In this document: in pieces, positions 28,401 to 35,307 of the stretch
Position numbering within the stretch: position 1 is the stretch's first letter
How the letters are laid out: every line of letters starts with the position of its first letter
Source: an uncultured Tenacibaculum sp.
Lineage (GTDB): Bacteria > Bacteroidota > Bacteroidia > Flavobacteriales > Flavobacteriaceae
Assembly (NCBI GenBank): GCA_937922085.1
Contig: CAKZVD010000094.1
Span: 1 to 64,000 of the forward strand
Direction of reading: 5' to 3'
DNA length: 64,000 bases
Made by a program: the position numbers and the translations under genes
The notes under the pieces: model-generated
Seen by the model: the letters and a program-made list of their open reading frames with translations, nothing else
What the model was told of the DNA's origin: nothing
The model's database searches: none

Positions 28401-28864
28401 AAAGTACCGTCTTTCCAAATTAAGTTATCTAGAATTTCTAATTGAATAATTCTACTTCTTTTAGGTGGAATAGGGTATATTCTTGTTTTAAAATTATTTC
28501 CATCCGTTTTTTCTAATAATGCAGGGTCAATACTACGACTCACAATATTTTCAAAAGCTGCTCTTCCTTTAACTTTATCTACTGCAACAGCATTTCGTAG
28601 TTTCCCGTTAATATCTAAGGCATAACCGATAATGGTTTGATGATCAGATAAAGGAAATTGTAATTCCCCAGATAATTGTCTTGTAGAATGATTAAAAACT
28701 TCAATAGTATATTTTGTGATACCTAAATTACCAATAATAGAAGTATGTGATTTTATTTCCTTAATAGATAAACTATCGCTCTCTTTAGAATCAACTAAAA
28801 ATCGTTGTCCATATCCAGAATGAATGAATATAAAAATTAAAAAAGTGAATAATGTTACTTTCAT
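25421..28864 (-). CDS. Multidomain VIT-vWA-carboxypeptidase-regulatory-TPR-DUF2135 protein
   Basis: A 1147-residue exported protein (signal peptide about residues 1-19). Domains in order: VIT (about 25-150, with VKGRAAFEN near residue 98), a von Willebrand A-like domain from about 250 with a MIDAS-type DQSLS at 257-261 and SDGIS later, a glutamate-rich helical linker, a CarboxypepD_reg/SusC-like beta-sandwich (about 640-715, with GTYSDFDGNFSLKV), a small plug-like segment, TPR helices (about 900-990), and a DUF2135 domain (about 1028-1138, with WTSSDTDIDLHL). Inter-alpha-trypsin-type VIT/vWA proteins bind other proteins through the MIDAS metal. Here it is probably a periplasmic or surface assembly factor; the partner is unknown. 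Confidence 0.88.
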   Translation of the reverse strand: MKVTLFTFLIFIFIHSGYGQRFLVDSKESDSLSIKEIKSHTSIIGNLGITKYTIEVFNHSTRQLSGELQFPLSDHQTIIGYALDINGKLRNAVAVDKVKGRAAFENIVSRSIDPALLEKTDGNNFKTRIYPIPPKRSRIIQLEILDNLIWKDGTLNFKLSLNFKEKVQKKEVQINFIGFTNELKLSGTSSFTKKKEKGITSIMSTSSKKVHITILPKRKKFAYYQKQKNDFFYYYNSPIPKSNKINSIPKSMTILWDQSLSRKGLVHKEIEFIKSFCKQVKKLNITLVLFNTGITTIKKIKIRRGNTKKIEKILTTISYDGATQYGKIQEFPVSDINILCSDGISNFGDTTFKSNKAKIFTVTSQTANNPAKLKVIAKENGGAYINLNNQSTASTIALLIKNATIFYGYKEKEIQESYPKSNSRISTPYFSAIAKGNKLSTISPVFNLNNNELKEIQPVEIKQSLINLKRLLAIEKIKELSLNPKENKEQLLRLGLTHNLITDYTSLIVLETLEDYIENEIVPPNPDWKKQYYSNYKLAKLKKQENKLRFINHQLDDLSELLIWAYPEQEKRIDTLFEKREDELDLKEEKIDDEFDVIEERLDSLNALHIPKQIDPIIDENYKEPTPSDLKIKIKVTKQGDLYLITGVAKEDGIRFPGVDILIVGTTKGTYSDFDGNFSLKVPLSSKISFRFLGFDSAEQKITTPGEYSITMPVDSQLEEVVITSSFSGSTYKNGNDFLKNTPNIDEYQIFKGKNQLYIKKKDHHVILGKQPLVFIDYEAKEFSDIDWENGEDKLGYIDWNEIFSLEIIPKEASLKLVGSLAKDGVIFAYTKDFVEDDAISIPIKFNKHIKHVLSKKVWTNIPSSLKNIAKYRPKKRYQKYLELVNRDKKSIGFYMAAGNLFTKDAPKIAVKIWSNIAEIQLENHENIRTLAYLLRSIKQYKEAIPLFEKILELRPDEPITHRDLAITYGLNGNYKKAIKILKEALEGSWIERNRDPYNYTEVMNTIYNDYNSILQKQKTSKKEFMISGDLRIVLTWTSSDTDIDLHLITPSGKDFYYRNDESDTIRYNTDIRNGYGPEEILVKKAEKGTYSILVDFFADRQQTIHGPVGLSIEIYKYFGTDKEVRTERVLTLTKEAKNVLGATIKF

Positions 28865-29234
28865 AGTGCAAAATTTTTCTTCAATATTTAAAAGAATGAA
28901 TTAAAAGTATTGATTTTATTTATGAGAAGTATTCAGAAATATATATACGTTTTAGACGAACATATATTTGTAGGTTTAAGTAATGATGGATGTAGAAGAG
29001 TGAAATAATATTATTGATAACAATTTAGTAGATAAAGTAAAGTGGGCTAATTAAAATAATCATTTACAAAAAAAATGTGAGAAATAAAAAAGAGAAAAGG
29101 AAAAGAATAAAGATATCACTAGTACCTTTCATATAATGCTTTCTAGTGTTTTTTTACATTTCTAATAAGGTAAAATAGAATTAAATAATGTAACTTTTTT
29201 AAAAAAAATAAGTATATAACATAAATAATCAAAA
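28865..29234. other. 370-bp intergenic region between divergent genes
   Basis: AT-rich, with no open frame I would call. A TATATTTG at 28963-28970 fits the -7 consensus on the plus strand but lies about 265 nt before the DUF4932 gene and has no TTG box at the right spacing. No repeats or RNA gene recognised. Confidence 0.5.
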
Positions 29235-30683
29235 ATGAATATTAAAATAATTGTTAGTCTTGTTATTACCGTACTTTTTACATTCTCTTGCGAAAAAGGG
29301 AAAACTACTAATGCTAAAAACAAAAACATTATACAAATTGAATATCCTGAAAGTTATGAGTTGGCCAATATTATTTTGGCTCTTACCGAATATGGAAAAA
29401 CAGATAAATGGGAAGTAAGACAGGGATTTGATTATTATGATAAAGTTCAAGAATATTTCAAATCAGTAAATAAACATCCTTTGCTAGATTCTGTAAACTA
29501 TTCAAGAGAAAGATGGGAAGAATATTTAAGCTTTAGAACAGATTCATATGCATTTATGTTTAACGAGAATAATCGGTTAAAAAGAAAATTCAATTTTTAC
29601 ACAAATAGAGGTTTTCATCCTTTTGATAACCATTTAGATTTGATAAATGATTTTATTCAAAAATCAAATTTTAGAGTTTTTTTTGAACAAAATAAGGATT
29701 ATTACATTTCGGTATCAGATAAGTACAAGAAAACACAATATTTAAACGAAATGCGAGAATTCTTAATAGATGAATTTGGAGAACAGTATTCAGATGATGA
29801 GAAATACAATATTGTTCTTTCTCCTTTTGTTTATAGAATGAATTGTCATAGGGATATTGATTCAACAACAGTAGCAGATTTTATAACAATTCCAAATTAT
29901 GTATTATCTGATACTATTGTAACAAATAAAAAAGACATTGCTACTTCAATTCACAATTTGTTTACAGAAATGGATCACGGTTATGTAAATCCAACAACTA
30001 GTCAATGGCAAAATTTGGTTACAAAAAAATTTAATGCGCAGTTATGGGATAATAAAAGTGGTTATAATGAAGGAGAAGGTTATGATGATTCAGGGAATGC
30101 TACCTTTAACGAATATATGACTTGGGCTGTTTATGATATTTTTTTACAAAAGTATTTTCCTAATATTGTAGATGAGGTTGGACTTAATTGGAGTTTTCAA
30201 AATGATAGTAGAGGTTTTGAATATTCTCAACTCTTTACGCAACAACTTTTGACTCTTTATAATCAAAAAAAAGATGGAGAAACCTTAAAAGACTTATATC
30301 CTAATATATTAGACTGGACTTCTGAGATTCAGAAAAGTTTATCAAAGCCAAAAATAATTTCACCAAAAGACTCGATATCAATTAACTTCTCTGAGAAAAC
30401 TAAAGTTGCTATTACATTTTCAGAAAGAATGAAAAAGAGTGATACAATAACAACCATTTTACAGAATGGAAAAAAAATAAGAAAATTTATAGATTTAAAT
30501 AGTCTTGATAATAATCTAAATTGGTCAGAAAACGGAATGACAGTTGAATTTGAAATTAGCTTACCGAGTAATCATAATTTATGTTACTTACAATTTAATT
30601 GGTGGGGAACAAAACATCCACTTATTAGTGAAAAAGGAATTTTAATAAAAAGTGGTACTTATTTTAAAATAGTTAATGAATAA
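29235..30683 (+). CDS. DUF4932-like lipoprotein, possible metallopeptidase
   Basis: A 482-residue lipoprotein (FTFSCEKG, lipidated Cys about residue 19). The region to about residue 360 resembles DUF4932: the motif LFTEMDHGYVNP near residue 238 combines Glu and His as in a variant zinc-peptidase helix, and FNEYMTWAVYDIF follows about 45 residues later as a possible glutamate ligand. The last 110 residues look like an Ig-like or BIG_5 beta-sandwich (INFSEKTKVAITFSERMKKS). Enzyme activity is inference. Single gene, ending at a clear terminator. Confidence 0.65.
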   Translation: MNIKIIVSLVITVLFTFSCEKGKTTNAKNKNIIQIEYPESYELANIILALTEYGKTDKWEVRQGFDYYDKVQEYFKSVNKHPLLDSVNYSRERWEEYLSFRTDSYAFMFNENNRLKRKFNFYTNRGFHPFDNHLDLINDFIQKSNFRVFFEQNKDYYISVSDKYKKTQYLNEMREFLIDEFGEQYSDDEKYNIVLSPFVYRMNCHRDIDSTTVADFITIPNYVLSDTIVTNKKDIATSIHNLFTEMDHGYVNPTTSQWQNLVTKKFNAQLWDNKSGYNEGEGYDDSGNATFNEYMTWAVYDIFLQKYFPNIVDEVGLNWSFQNDSRGFEYSQLFTQQLLTLYNQKKDGETLKDLYPNILDWTSEIQKSLSKPKIISPKDSISINFSEKTKVAITFSERMKKSDTITTILQNGKKIRKFIDLNSLDNNLNWSENGMTVEFEISLPSNHNLCYLQFNWWGTKHPLISEKGILIKSGTYFKIVNE

Positions 30684-30840
30684 TATTTTGTATAATAATG
30701 TATAGAAGAATAGTTAAGAGGTAAACCTAAAAGTAACCCATTTTAATTTTCGACTATTCTATATAAATTTATAAATTTACTTTGTAGTGTTGTTTTTATA
30801 TATGCTGAAGAATGAAAATTAAGAATTAGATTAAAAATAA

Positions 30841-30878
30841 AAAAGCCTCAAACTATTAATTTTGAGGCTTTTTATATT
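30841..30878. terminator. Bidirectional terminator
   Basis: Stem AAAAGCCTCAAA (30841-30852) with TTTTGAGGCTTTTT (30860-30873). It lies between the convergent DUF4932 gene and the zinc-ribbon-like gene and has A/T runs on both sides. Confidence 0.9.
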
Positions 30879-30892
30879 ATTAGATTATGTTT

Positions 30893-31663
30893 TTATACAA
30901 ATAAGTTGTCTATTTTTTCTTTTTCTTCAGCAGCTAAAGCAGCATCAACTAAAATACGACCACTATGCTCATCAATAGTGATTTTCTTTCTGTTAGCTAT
31001 CTCTAATTGAATTTGAGGAGGAATTGTAAAGAAAGAACCACCAGCAGCACCACGTTCTATAGAAACAACAGCTAATCCGTTTTTAACTTTATTACGAATT
31101 CTATTATAAGCTGTTAATAAGTGTTTATCGATAGATTGAGAATATTCTATAGATTTTTCTTGTAATAACTTCTCTTCTTTTTCTGTTTCTTTTAAGATAG
31201 CATCTAATTCAGATTTTTTAGCTTTTAAATGCTTGTCTTGTTGCTTTAATTTATCTTTAGTACCATCAACAACTTGCTTTTTTTGCGCGATTTTAGCTTT
31301 AAATTCTTTAATTCTTTTTTCAGCTAATTGAATTTCTAATTCTTGAAATTCAGTTTCTTTACTTAAAGAATCAAATTCACGATTGTTACGAACATTTTGT
31401 TGTTGTTCTTCATATTTCTTCATTAAAGCTTTAGATTCTTCAATAGAAAGCTTTTTATTACTGATTTCAGTATCTAAATTAGCAATATCTTGAGCTAAAT
31501 TTGAAAGTCTAGTATTTAATCCGGCAACATCATCTTCTAAGTCCTCTACTTCTAAAGGCAATTCACCACGAACGTTTCTAATTTGATCAATTCTAGAATC
31601 GATTAATTGTAAATCATATAACGCTCTTAATTTTTGCTCTACCGTTACTTCTTTTTTTGCCAT
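30893..31663 (-). CDS. Coiled-coil 'zinc-ribbon' (DUF164-type) protein lacking the zinc cysteines
   Basis: A 256-residue protein: a long coiled coil (about residues 10-180) and a C-terminal domain matching the C4-type zinc ribbon found in DUF164-type proteins. The fold signature remains (GGSFFTIPPQIQLEI, then DEHSGRIL), but the four expected cysteines are replaced: Ala207 and Ser210 in the first knuckle, Asp231 and Ser234 in the second. The protein therefore cannot bind zinc in the usual way. It sits 6 bp downstream of the NIF3-family gene, a pairing conserved in Bacteroidota, so it is surely in the same operon. Related proteins in other phyla have been tied to envelope or DNA-related roles, without a firm function. 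Confidence 0.88.
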   Translation of the reverse strand: MAKKEVTVEQKLRALYDLQLIDSRIDQIRNVRGELPLEVEDLEDDVAGLNTRLSNLAQDIANLDTEISNKKLSIEESKALMKKYEEQQQNVRNNREFDSLSKETEFQELEIQLAEKRIKEFKAKIAQKKQVVDGTKDKLKQQDKHLKAKKSELDAILKETEKEEKLLQEKSIEYSQSIDKHLLTAYNRIRNKVKNGLAVVSIERGAAGGSFFTIPPQIQLEIANRKKITIDEHSGRILVDAALAAEEKEKIDNLFV

Positions 31664-31669
31664 CTTATG

Positions 31670-32764
31670 TTAAATATAATGTATTGGATTCGTACTTTTT
31701 TCGCTTAAAATAATCGCAAAATTAATGAATTTTTTTGTAAGATAGTCTACTAAAAGATTTTTTGTAAACTGTTCACTTTCATAATGTCCAACATCTGCCA
31801 ATAAAATTCGCTCTTCTGCTTTATAAAATTCATGATATTTAAAATCAGAACTAATGTATGCATCTGCTCCAGATCTAATAGCATTTTTAATAGCAAAACT
31901 ACCTGAACCACCTAAAACAGCTACTTTTTTGATCTTTTTATCTAATAATTTAGAATGACGAACACAACCTGTTTTAAAGGTTTTTTTTATGAATTCTAAA
32001 AACTTTACCTCATTCATTTCTTCAGGAAATTCACCAATCATACCCATTCCAATATGCTGATTACTATTTTCTAAAGTGATTATTTCATAGGCAACTTCTT
32101 CATAAGGATGTGTATTAAACAATGTTTTTAGTATTTTTCCTTCTAAAAAACTATTAAAAGTTACGGTAATACAAGTTTCTTCTTCAAATTGAAGTTCTCC
32201 TTTATTTCCTATGGTAGGGTTTGAGTTTTCATTACCTCTATAACTTCCTTTTCCTTCAACATTAAAAGAACAATGGTCGTAATTACCAATAGTACCCGCT
32301 CCAACTTTAAACAGTGCATCTCTTAGAGTATTTGCATCTGAATAAGGAACATAGGTTGTTAGTTTTTTTATAATTCCTTTTTTAGGAATTAATATATTCG
32401 TGTTTTGTAAACCAAGAACTTCACACATCTTTGCAGAAACGCCATTGTTAGAGTTGTCTAAAGCTGTATGTGTTGCATAAATAGCAATATTGTTTTTTAT
32501 AGCTTTTAAAACGGTACGCTCAACATAATTATTACCATTTAATTTTTTTAATCCGCTAAAAATAATTGGATGAAAACTAACAATTAAATTGCAGTTCTTC
32601 TGTATCGCTTCTTCTACAGTTTCTTCTAAGGTATCTAAAGTAACTAAAACACCTGTAACTTTGGTATTGTAATTACCAACTAGTAAACCTACATTATCAA
32701 AATCTTCTGCATAAGCAAGCGGTGCTAATTGTTCAATATGATTTGTAATGTCTTTTATAGTCAT
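31670..32764 (-). CDS. NIF3/YbgI-family dinuclear metal protein
   Basis: A 364-residue NIF3-like protein. The N-terminal half contains the metal-binding segments EDFDNVGLLVG, SFHPIIFSG and TALDNSNNG; the C-terminal half has GGSGSF, DADAY-like GADAYISSD and DVGHYESE, which supply the other metal ligands. The intervening 100 residues (about 130-230, with NTHPYEEVAYEI) are the PII-like insert found in the long bacterial form (YqfO-like). NIF3 proteins form hexameric rings with two metal ions per subunit and are often described as GTP cyclohydrolase-like, without proof. First gene of the unit with the zinc-ribbon-like gene; divergent from lpxK. Confidence 0.93.
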   Translation of the reverse strand: MTIKDITNHIEQLAPLAYAEDFDNVGLLVGNYNTKVTGVLVTLDTLEETVEEAIQKNCNLIVSFHPIIFSGLKKLNGNNYVERTVLKAIKNNIAIYATHTALDNSNNGVSAKMCEVLGLQNTNILIPKKGIIKKLTTYVPYSDANTLRDALFKVGAGTIGNYDHCSFNVEGKGSYRGNENSNPTIGNKGELQFEEETCITVTFNSFLEGKILKTLFNTHPYEEVAYEIITLENSNQHIGMGMIGEFPEEMNEVKFLEFIKKTFKTGCVRHSKLLDKKIKKVAVLGGSGSFAIKNAIRSGADAYISSDFKYHEFYKAEERILLADVGHYESEQFTKNLLVDYLTKKFINFAIILSEKSTNPIHYI

Positions 32765-32859
32765 TTTATAAGTTTATAAGAACATCTAAATTTACAAATA
32801 TTATGAACAGAGGTTTAAATCCCTTAGTTAATTTTAATCTGTTCTTAAGATGTTTAATT

Positions 32860-32913
32860 TTTCATAAATTCAAAAGTAGCAACTAAATCTTTACTACTTT
32901 TGAATTTATGAAA
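32860..32913. repeat. 20-bp perfect inverted repeat spanning the lpxK start codon
   Basis: Arm 32860-32879 and arm 32894-32913 are exact reverse complements with a 14-nt spacer. Each arm contains TACTTTTG, a TAnnTTTG match, one on each strand (32895-32902 facing lpxK, 32871-32878 on the minus strand facing the NIF3 gene). The lpxK ATG (32908-32910) is inside the right arm. It could be a pair of divergent -7 elements, an operator, or an RNA hairpin hiding the start codon. Confidence 0.85.
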
Positions 32914-33933
32914 CTAATTCGTTTTTTATTATTTCCATTTGCAGTTTTATATGATTTAATAACTTCTATCAGAAATTTATTTTTTAGTACAGGAATATTT
33001 AAATCTAAATCTTTTGAGATACCAGTAATAGCTGTAGGTAATTTAAGTGTTGGTGGTACAGGAAAAACTCCTCAGATAGAATATTTAATTCGGTTGTTAA
33101 AGGACTCTTATAAAATAGCAACATTAAGTAGAGGTTATAAAAGAAAAACAAAAGGATTTCAAATATTAAAAGAGACGCATACTGCTGAAGATGTAGGGGA
33201 TGAGCCGTTACAATTTTTTTTAAAGTTTAAAGAAATTACAGTAGCGGTTGATGCAAATAGAACACAAGGAATTAAAAAATTACAAGAATTAATACAGCCA
33301 GAAGTAGTATTATTAGATGATGCTTTTCAACATAGAAAAGTAAAGGCAGATCTATATATTTTATTAACGAAGTATGATAACTTATATGCAAACGATTTTT
33401 TATTACCAACAGGTAACTTAAGAGAGAGTAGAAGAGGTGCAAAAAGAGCTGAAATTGTTATTGTAACTAAATGTCCAGAAATTTTATTGGAAAAAGAAAA
33501 ACAGCGTATTAAAGAACGATTAAAAATACAACCGAATCAAAAATTGTATTTTACTAAAATAGTATATAACACTACCTTAAAAGGAACCAATGAAGTAGCG
33601 TTAAGTACTTTTAAGAAAAAGAAAGTGATTTTAGTTACTGGTATTGCAAATCCAAATCCATTATTACGTTTTTTAGAATCTAAAGAAATTGAATATAAAC
33701 ATATAAAATTTCCAGACCACCATAATTTTTCTTTAAATGAAATAGAGGAAATTAAACAAGAGTTAACAAAAAGTAACGAATCAGATACCATTATTTTAAC
33801 TACAGAAAAAGACTATGTTCGGTTAAAAGGAAAGCTTGAAAAATTATATTATTTAGAAATTGAAACTAAATTTTTAGAAGGGGAAAAACCCTTTAAAGCA
33901 ACTATTTTAAATGTTATAGATATTAAAAATTAG
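32908..33933 (+). CDS. lpxK: Tetraacyldisaccharide 4'-kinase LpxK
   Basis: A 341-residue inner-membrane-associated kinase that phosphorylates the 4' position of the lipid A disaccharide precursor. Signatures: an N-terminal hydrophobic helix, the Walker A loop GNLSVGGTGKTP (residues 44-55), LSRGYKRK, VGDEP and DDAFQHRK near residue 137, and TTEKDYVRL near the C-terminus. Length fits the family. The ATG sits inside a 20-bp inverted repeat and only 5 nt after a TAnnTTTG element, so if that is the promoter the mRNA would be almost leaderless. A thioredoxin-fold gene follows after 49 bp. Confidence 0.95.
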   Translation: MKLIRFLLFPFAVLYDLITSIRNLFFSTGIFKSKSFEIPVIAVGNLSVGGTGKTPQIEYLIRLLKDSYKIATLSRGYKRKTKGFQILKETHTAEDVGDEPLQFFLKFKEITVAVDANRTQGIKKLQELIQPEVVLLDDAFQHRKVKADLYILLTKYDNLYANDFLLPTGNLRESRRGAKRAEIVIVTKCPEILLEKEKQRIKERLKIQPNQKLYFTKIVYNTTLKGTNEVALSTFKKKKVILVTGIANPNPLLRFLESKEIEYKHIKFPDHHNFSLNEIEEIKQELTKSNESDTIILTTEKDYVRLKGKLEKLYYLEIETKFLEGEKPFKATILNVIDIKN

Positions 33934-33982
33934 TATATTGGCATTGTTTTTGTCAATAAATATGATGTAAAATAATAGTATA

Positions 33983-34483
33983 ATGAAAAGAATAGGAGTA
34001 GTATTAGTTTTTTTATTTTCTTTTTTATGGAATTCATATTCTCAAGAAGATGTTGTGGAAGAAACAATTATAGAAGAAACTGTAGACGCGCCAGAAATTC
34101 ATGTTAAATGGGAAGCTACTTTACAAAGTGCTATAGAAAAAGCAACTAATGAGCAAAAACCTATTCTAATTTATTTTACAGGATCTGATTGGTGTGGTCC
34201 TTGTATTCAACTTGATGAAAACTTATTTCACACAGAAAAGTTTGAAAAGTTCTCTAATGAGAATTTGGTTTTATATGTAGCTGACTTTCCTAGAGATAAA
34301 AGTTTAGTAAGCGTTGAAAATAGAAAAATAAACAACGAGTTAAGAAAAAAATACAATCAATCTTCTTTTCCTACCGTATTATTTATAAACGAAAAAGGAG
34401 ATGTTTTAGGAAGAAAAAACGGTAAATATATGACTGAATATTATTATTCGTTTTTTAAAAAAATAGTAAGTGAAAATAGATAG
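33983..34483 (+). CDS. Secreted thioredoxin-like protein
   Basis: A 166-residue protein with a signal peptide (residues 1-21, SYSQ), a short acidic linker rich in Glu and a thioredoxin domain with FTGSDWCGPC (Cys71 and Cys74) and a cis-Pro loop SSFPTVLF. The sequence resembles the thioredoxin_7/DsbD-C-like group acting on disulfides in the periplasm. The partner is unknown. It follows lpxK in the same direction and may be co-transcribed. Confidence 0.85.
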   Translation: MKRIGVVLVFLFSFLWNSYSQEDVVEETIIEETVDAPEIHVKWEATLQSAIEKATNEQKPILIYFTGSDWCGPCIQLDENLFHTEKFEKFSNENLVLYVADFPRDKSLVSVENRKINNELRKKYNQSSFPTVLFINEKGDVLGRKNGKYMTEYYYSFFKKIVSENR

Positions 34484-34522
34484 CTTTTTTTAACACTATT
34501 TTTAAGTTAAATAACTACAGAA

Positions 34523-35269
34523 ATGGGGGTTTGGAATACAGTACATTTATTTGATAATAATAAGTTTTATAATGAAGTAGTACCATGTTTACGTGGAGAT
34601 GAAAACTGTTTTAAAGAGGATTATTTAGAATTTTATAAATCATATAGAACTGGAGGTATAGCTAATTTATCGGATAATGAATTAGATGAAATACTAAATG
34701 AATCAATACAGCGAGTAAAAGAAATAGTAAATCAACTAGATCTTAATTTTAAAAAGCACGAAGTTTATAACTATTTAGAATCTTATCAAGATCAACTAGA
34801 TTATTTAAATAAGTATAATTATTATGAATTTTGTAAATTTTTTGAATATTATCTTTTTAAATATTGTGCAGATTTTTTTCCTTATATAATTTGTGGTAAA
34901 AGAGGTTTGGTAAGTGTTTTAGATTCTAAAGATAATTCAATAGGAAGTGAAATTTTATATAACCTTGGAGATTCTGATAATGTATTTAATTTAGATGGAG
35001 GAATAATTAATTGGATTTCAAATGAAGATACAGAAATACTAGGGAGCTGTGAAGAAGATTTTTTCTCAAAAGATTATTATTGTAATGAAGATTTAGAGTA
35101 TTTAGAAAATGTTATTAGGTTTTTTAAAATAGCATCTTCAAATAACTTGGGACTTGTTCAAGGTCAAGATATGAGAGAAGAACGATTAATAGAATTACCT
35201 CAATTTAAATTGATAGAAGTAAATAAGTGGGACAAAAATGATTTTGATGTTTATAATATGAAAGCTTAA
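34523..35269 (+). CDS. Acidic cytoplasmic protein of unknown function
   Basis: A 248-residue acidic protein with no signal peptide or membrane segment, very rich in Asp, Glu, Asn and Tyr. It begins MGVWNTVHLFDNNKF and has a helical N-terminal half (DNELDEILNESIQRVKEI). The HLFD-x-N-K-F start resembles a group of uncharacterised Bacteroidota proteins often seen near secreted effectors or immunity proteins, but I cannot name a family. It is 39 bp after the thioredoxin gene and converges with the OmpA-like gene. Confidence 0.65.
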   Translation: MGVWNTVHLFDNNKFYNEVVPCLRGDENCFKEDYLEFYKSYRTGGIANLSDNELDEILNESIQRVKEIVNQLDLNFKKHEVYNYLESYQDQLDYLNKYNYYEFCKFFEYYLFKYCADFFPYIICGKRGLVSVLDSKDNSIGSEILYNLGDSDNVFNLDGGIINWISNEDTEILGSCEEDFFSKDYYCNEDLEYLENVIRFFKIASSNNLGLVQGQDMREERLIELPQFKLIEVNKWDKNDFDVYNMKA

Positions 35270-35307
35270 TAAATTCTTTTAGCAAGAATATGTATTTTGT
35301 TGATGTA

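Noticed and set aside
12586..28960. Shared 11-mer TTTTAGACGAA in two intergenic regions
   Set aside because: Two copies of an AT-rich 11-mer in 64 kb are expected by chance often enough, and neither lies at a promoter-like position.
28963..28970. TATATTTG as promoter of the DUF4932 gene
   Set aside because: It lies about 265 nt upstream of the gene and has no TTG box at the right spacing; too weak to list as a promoter.
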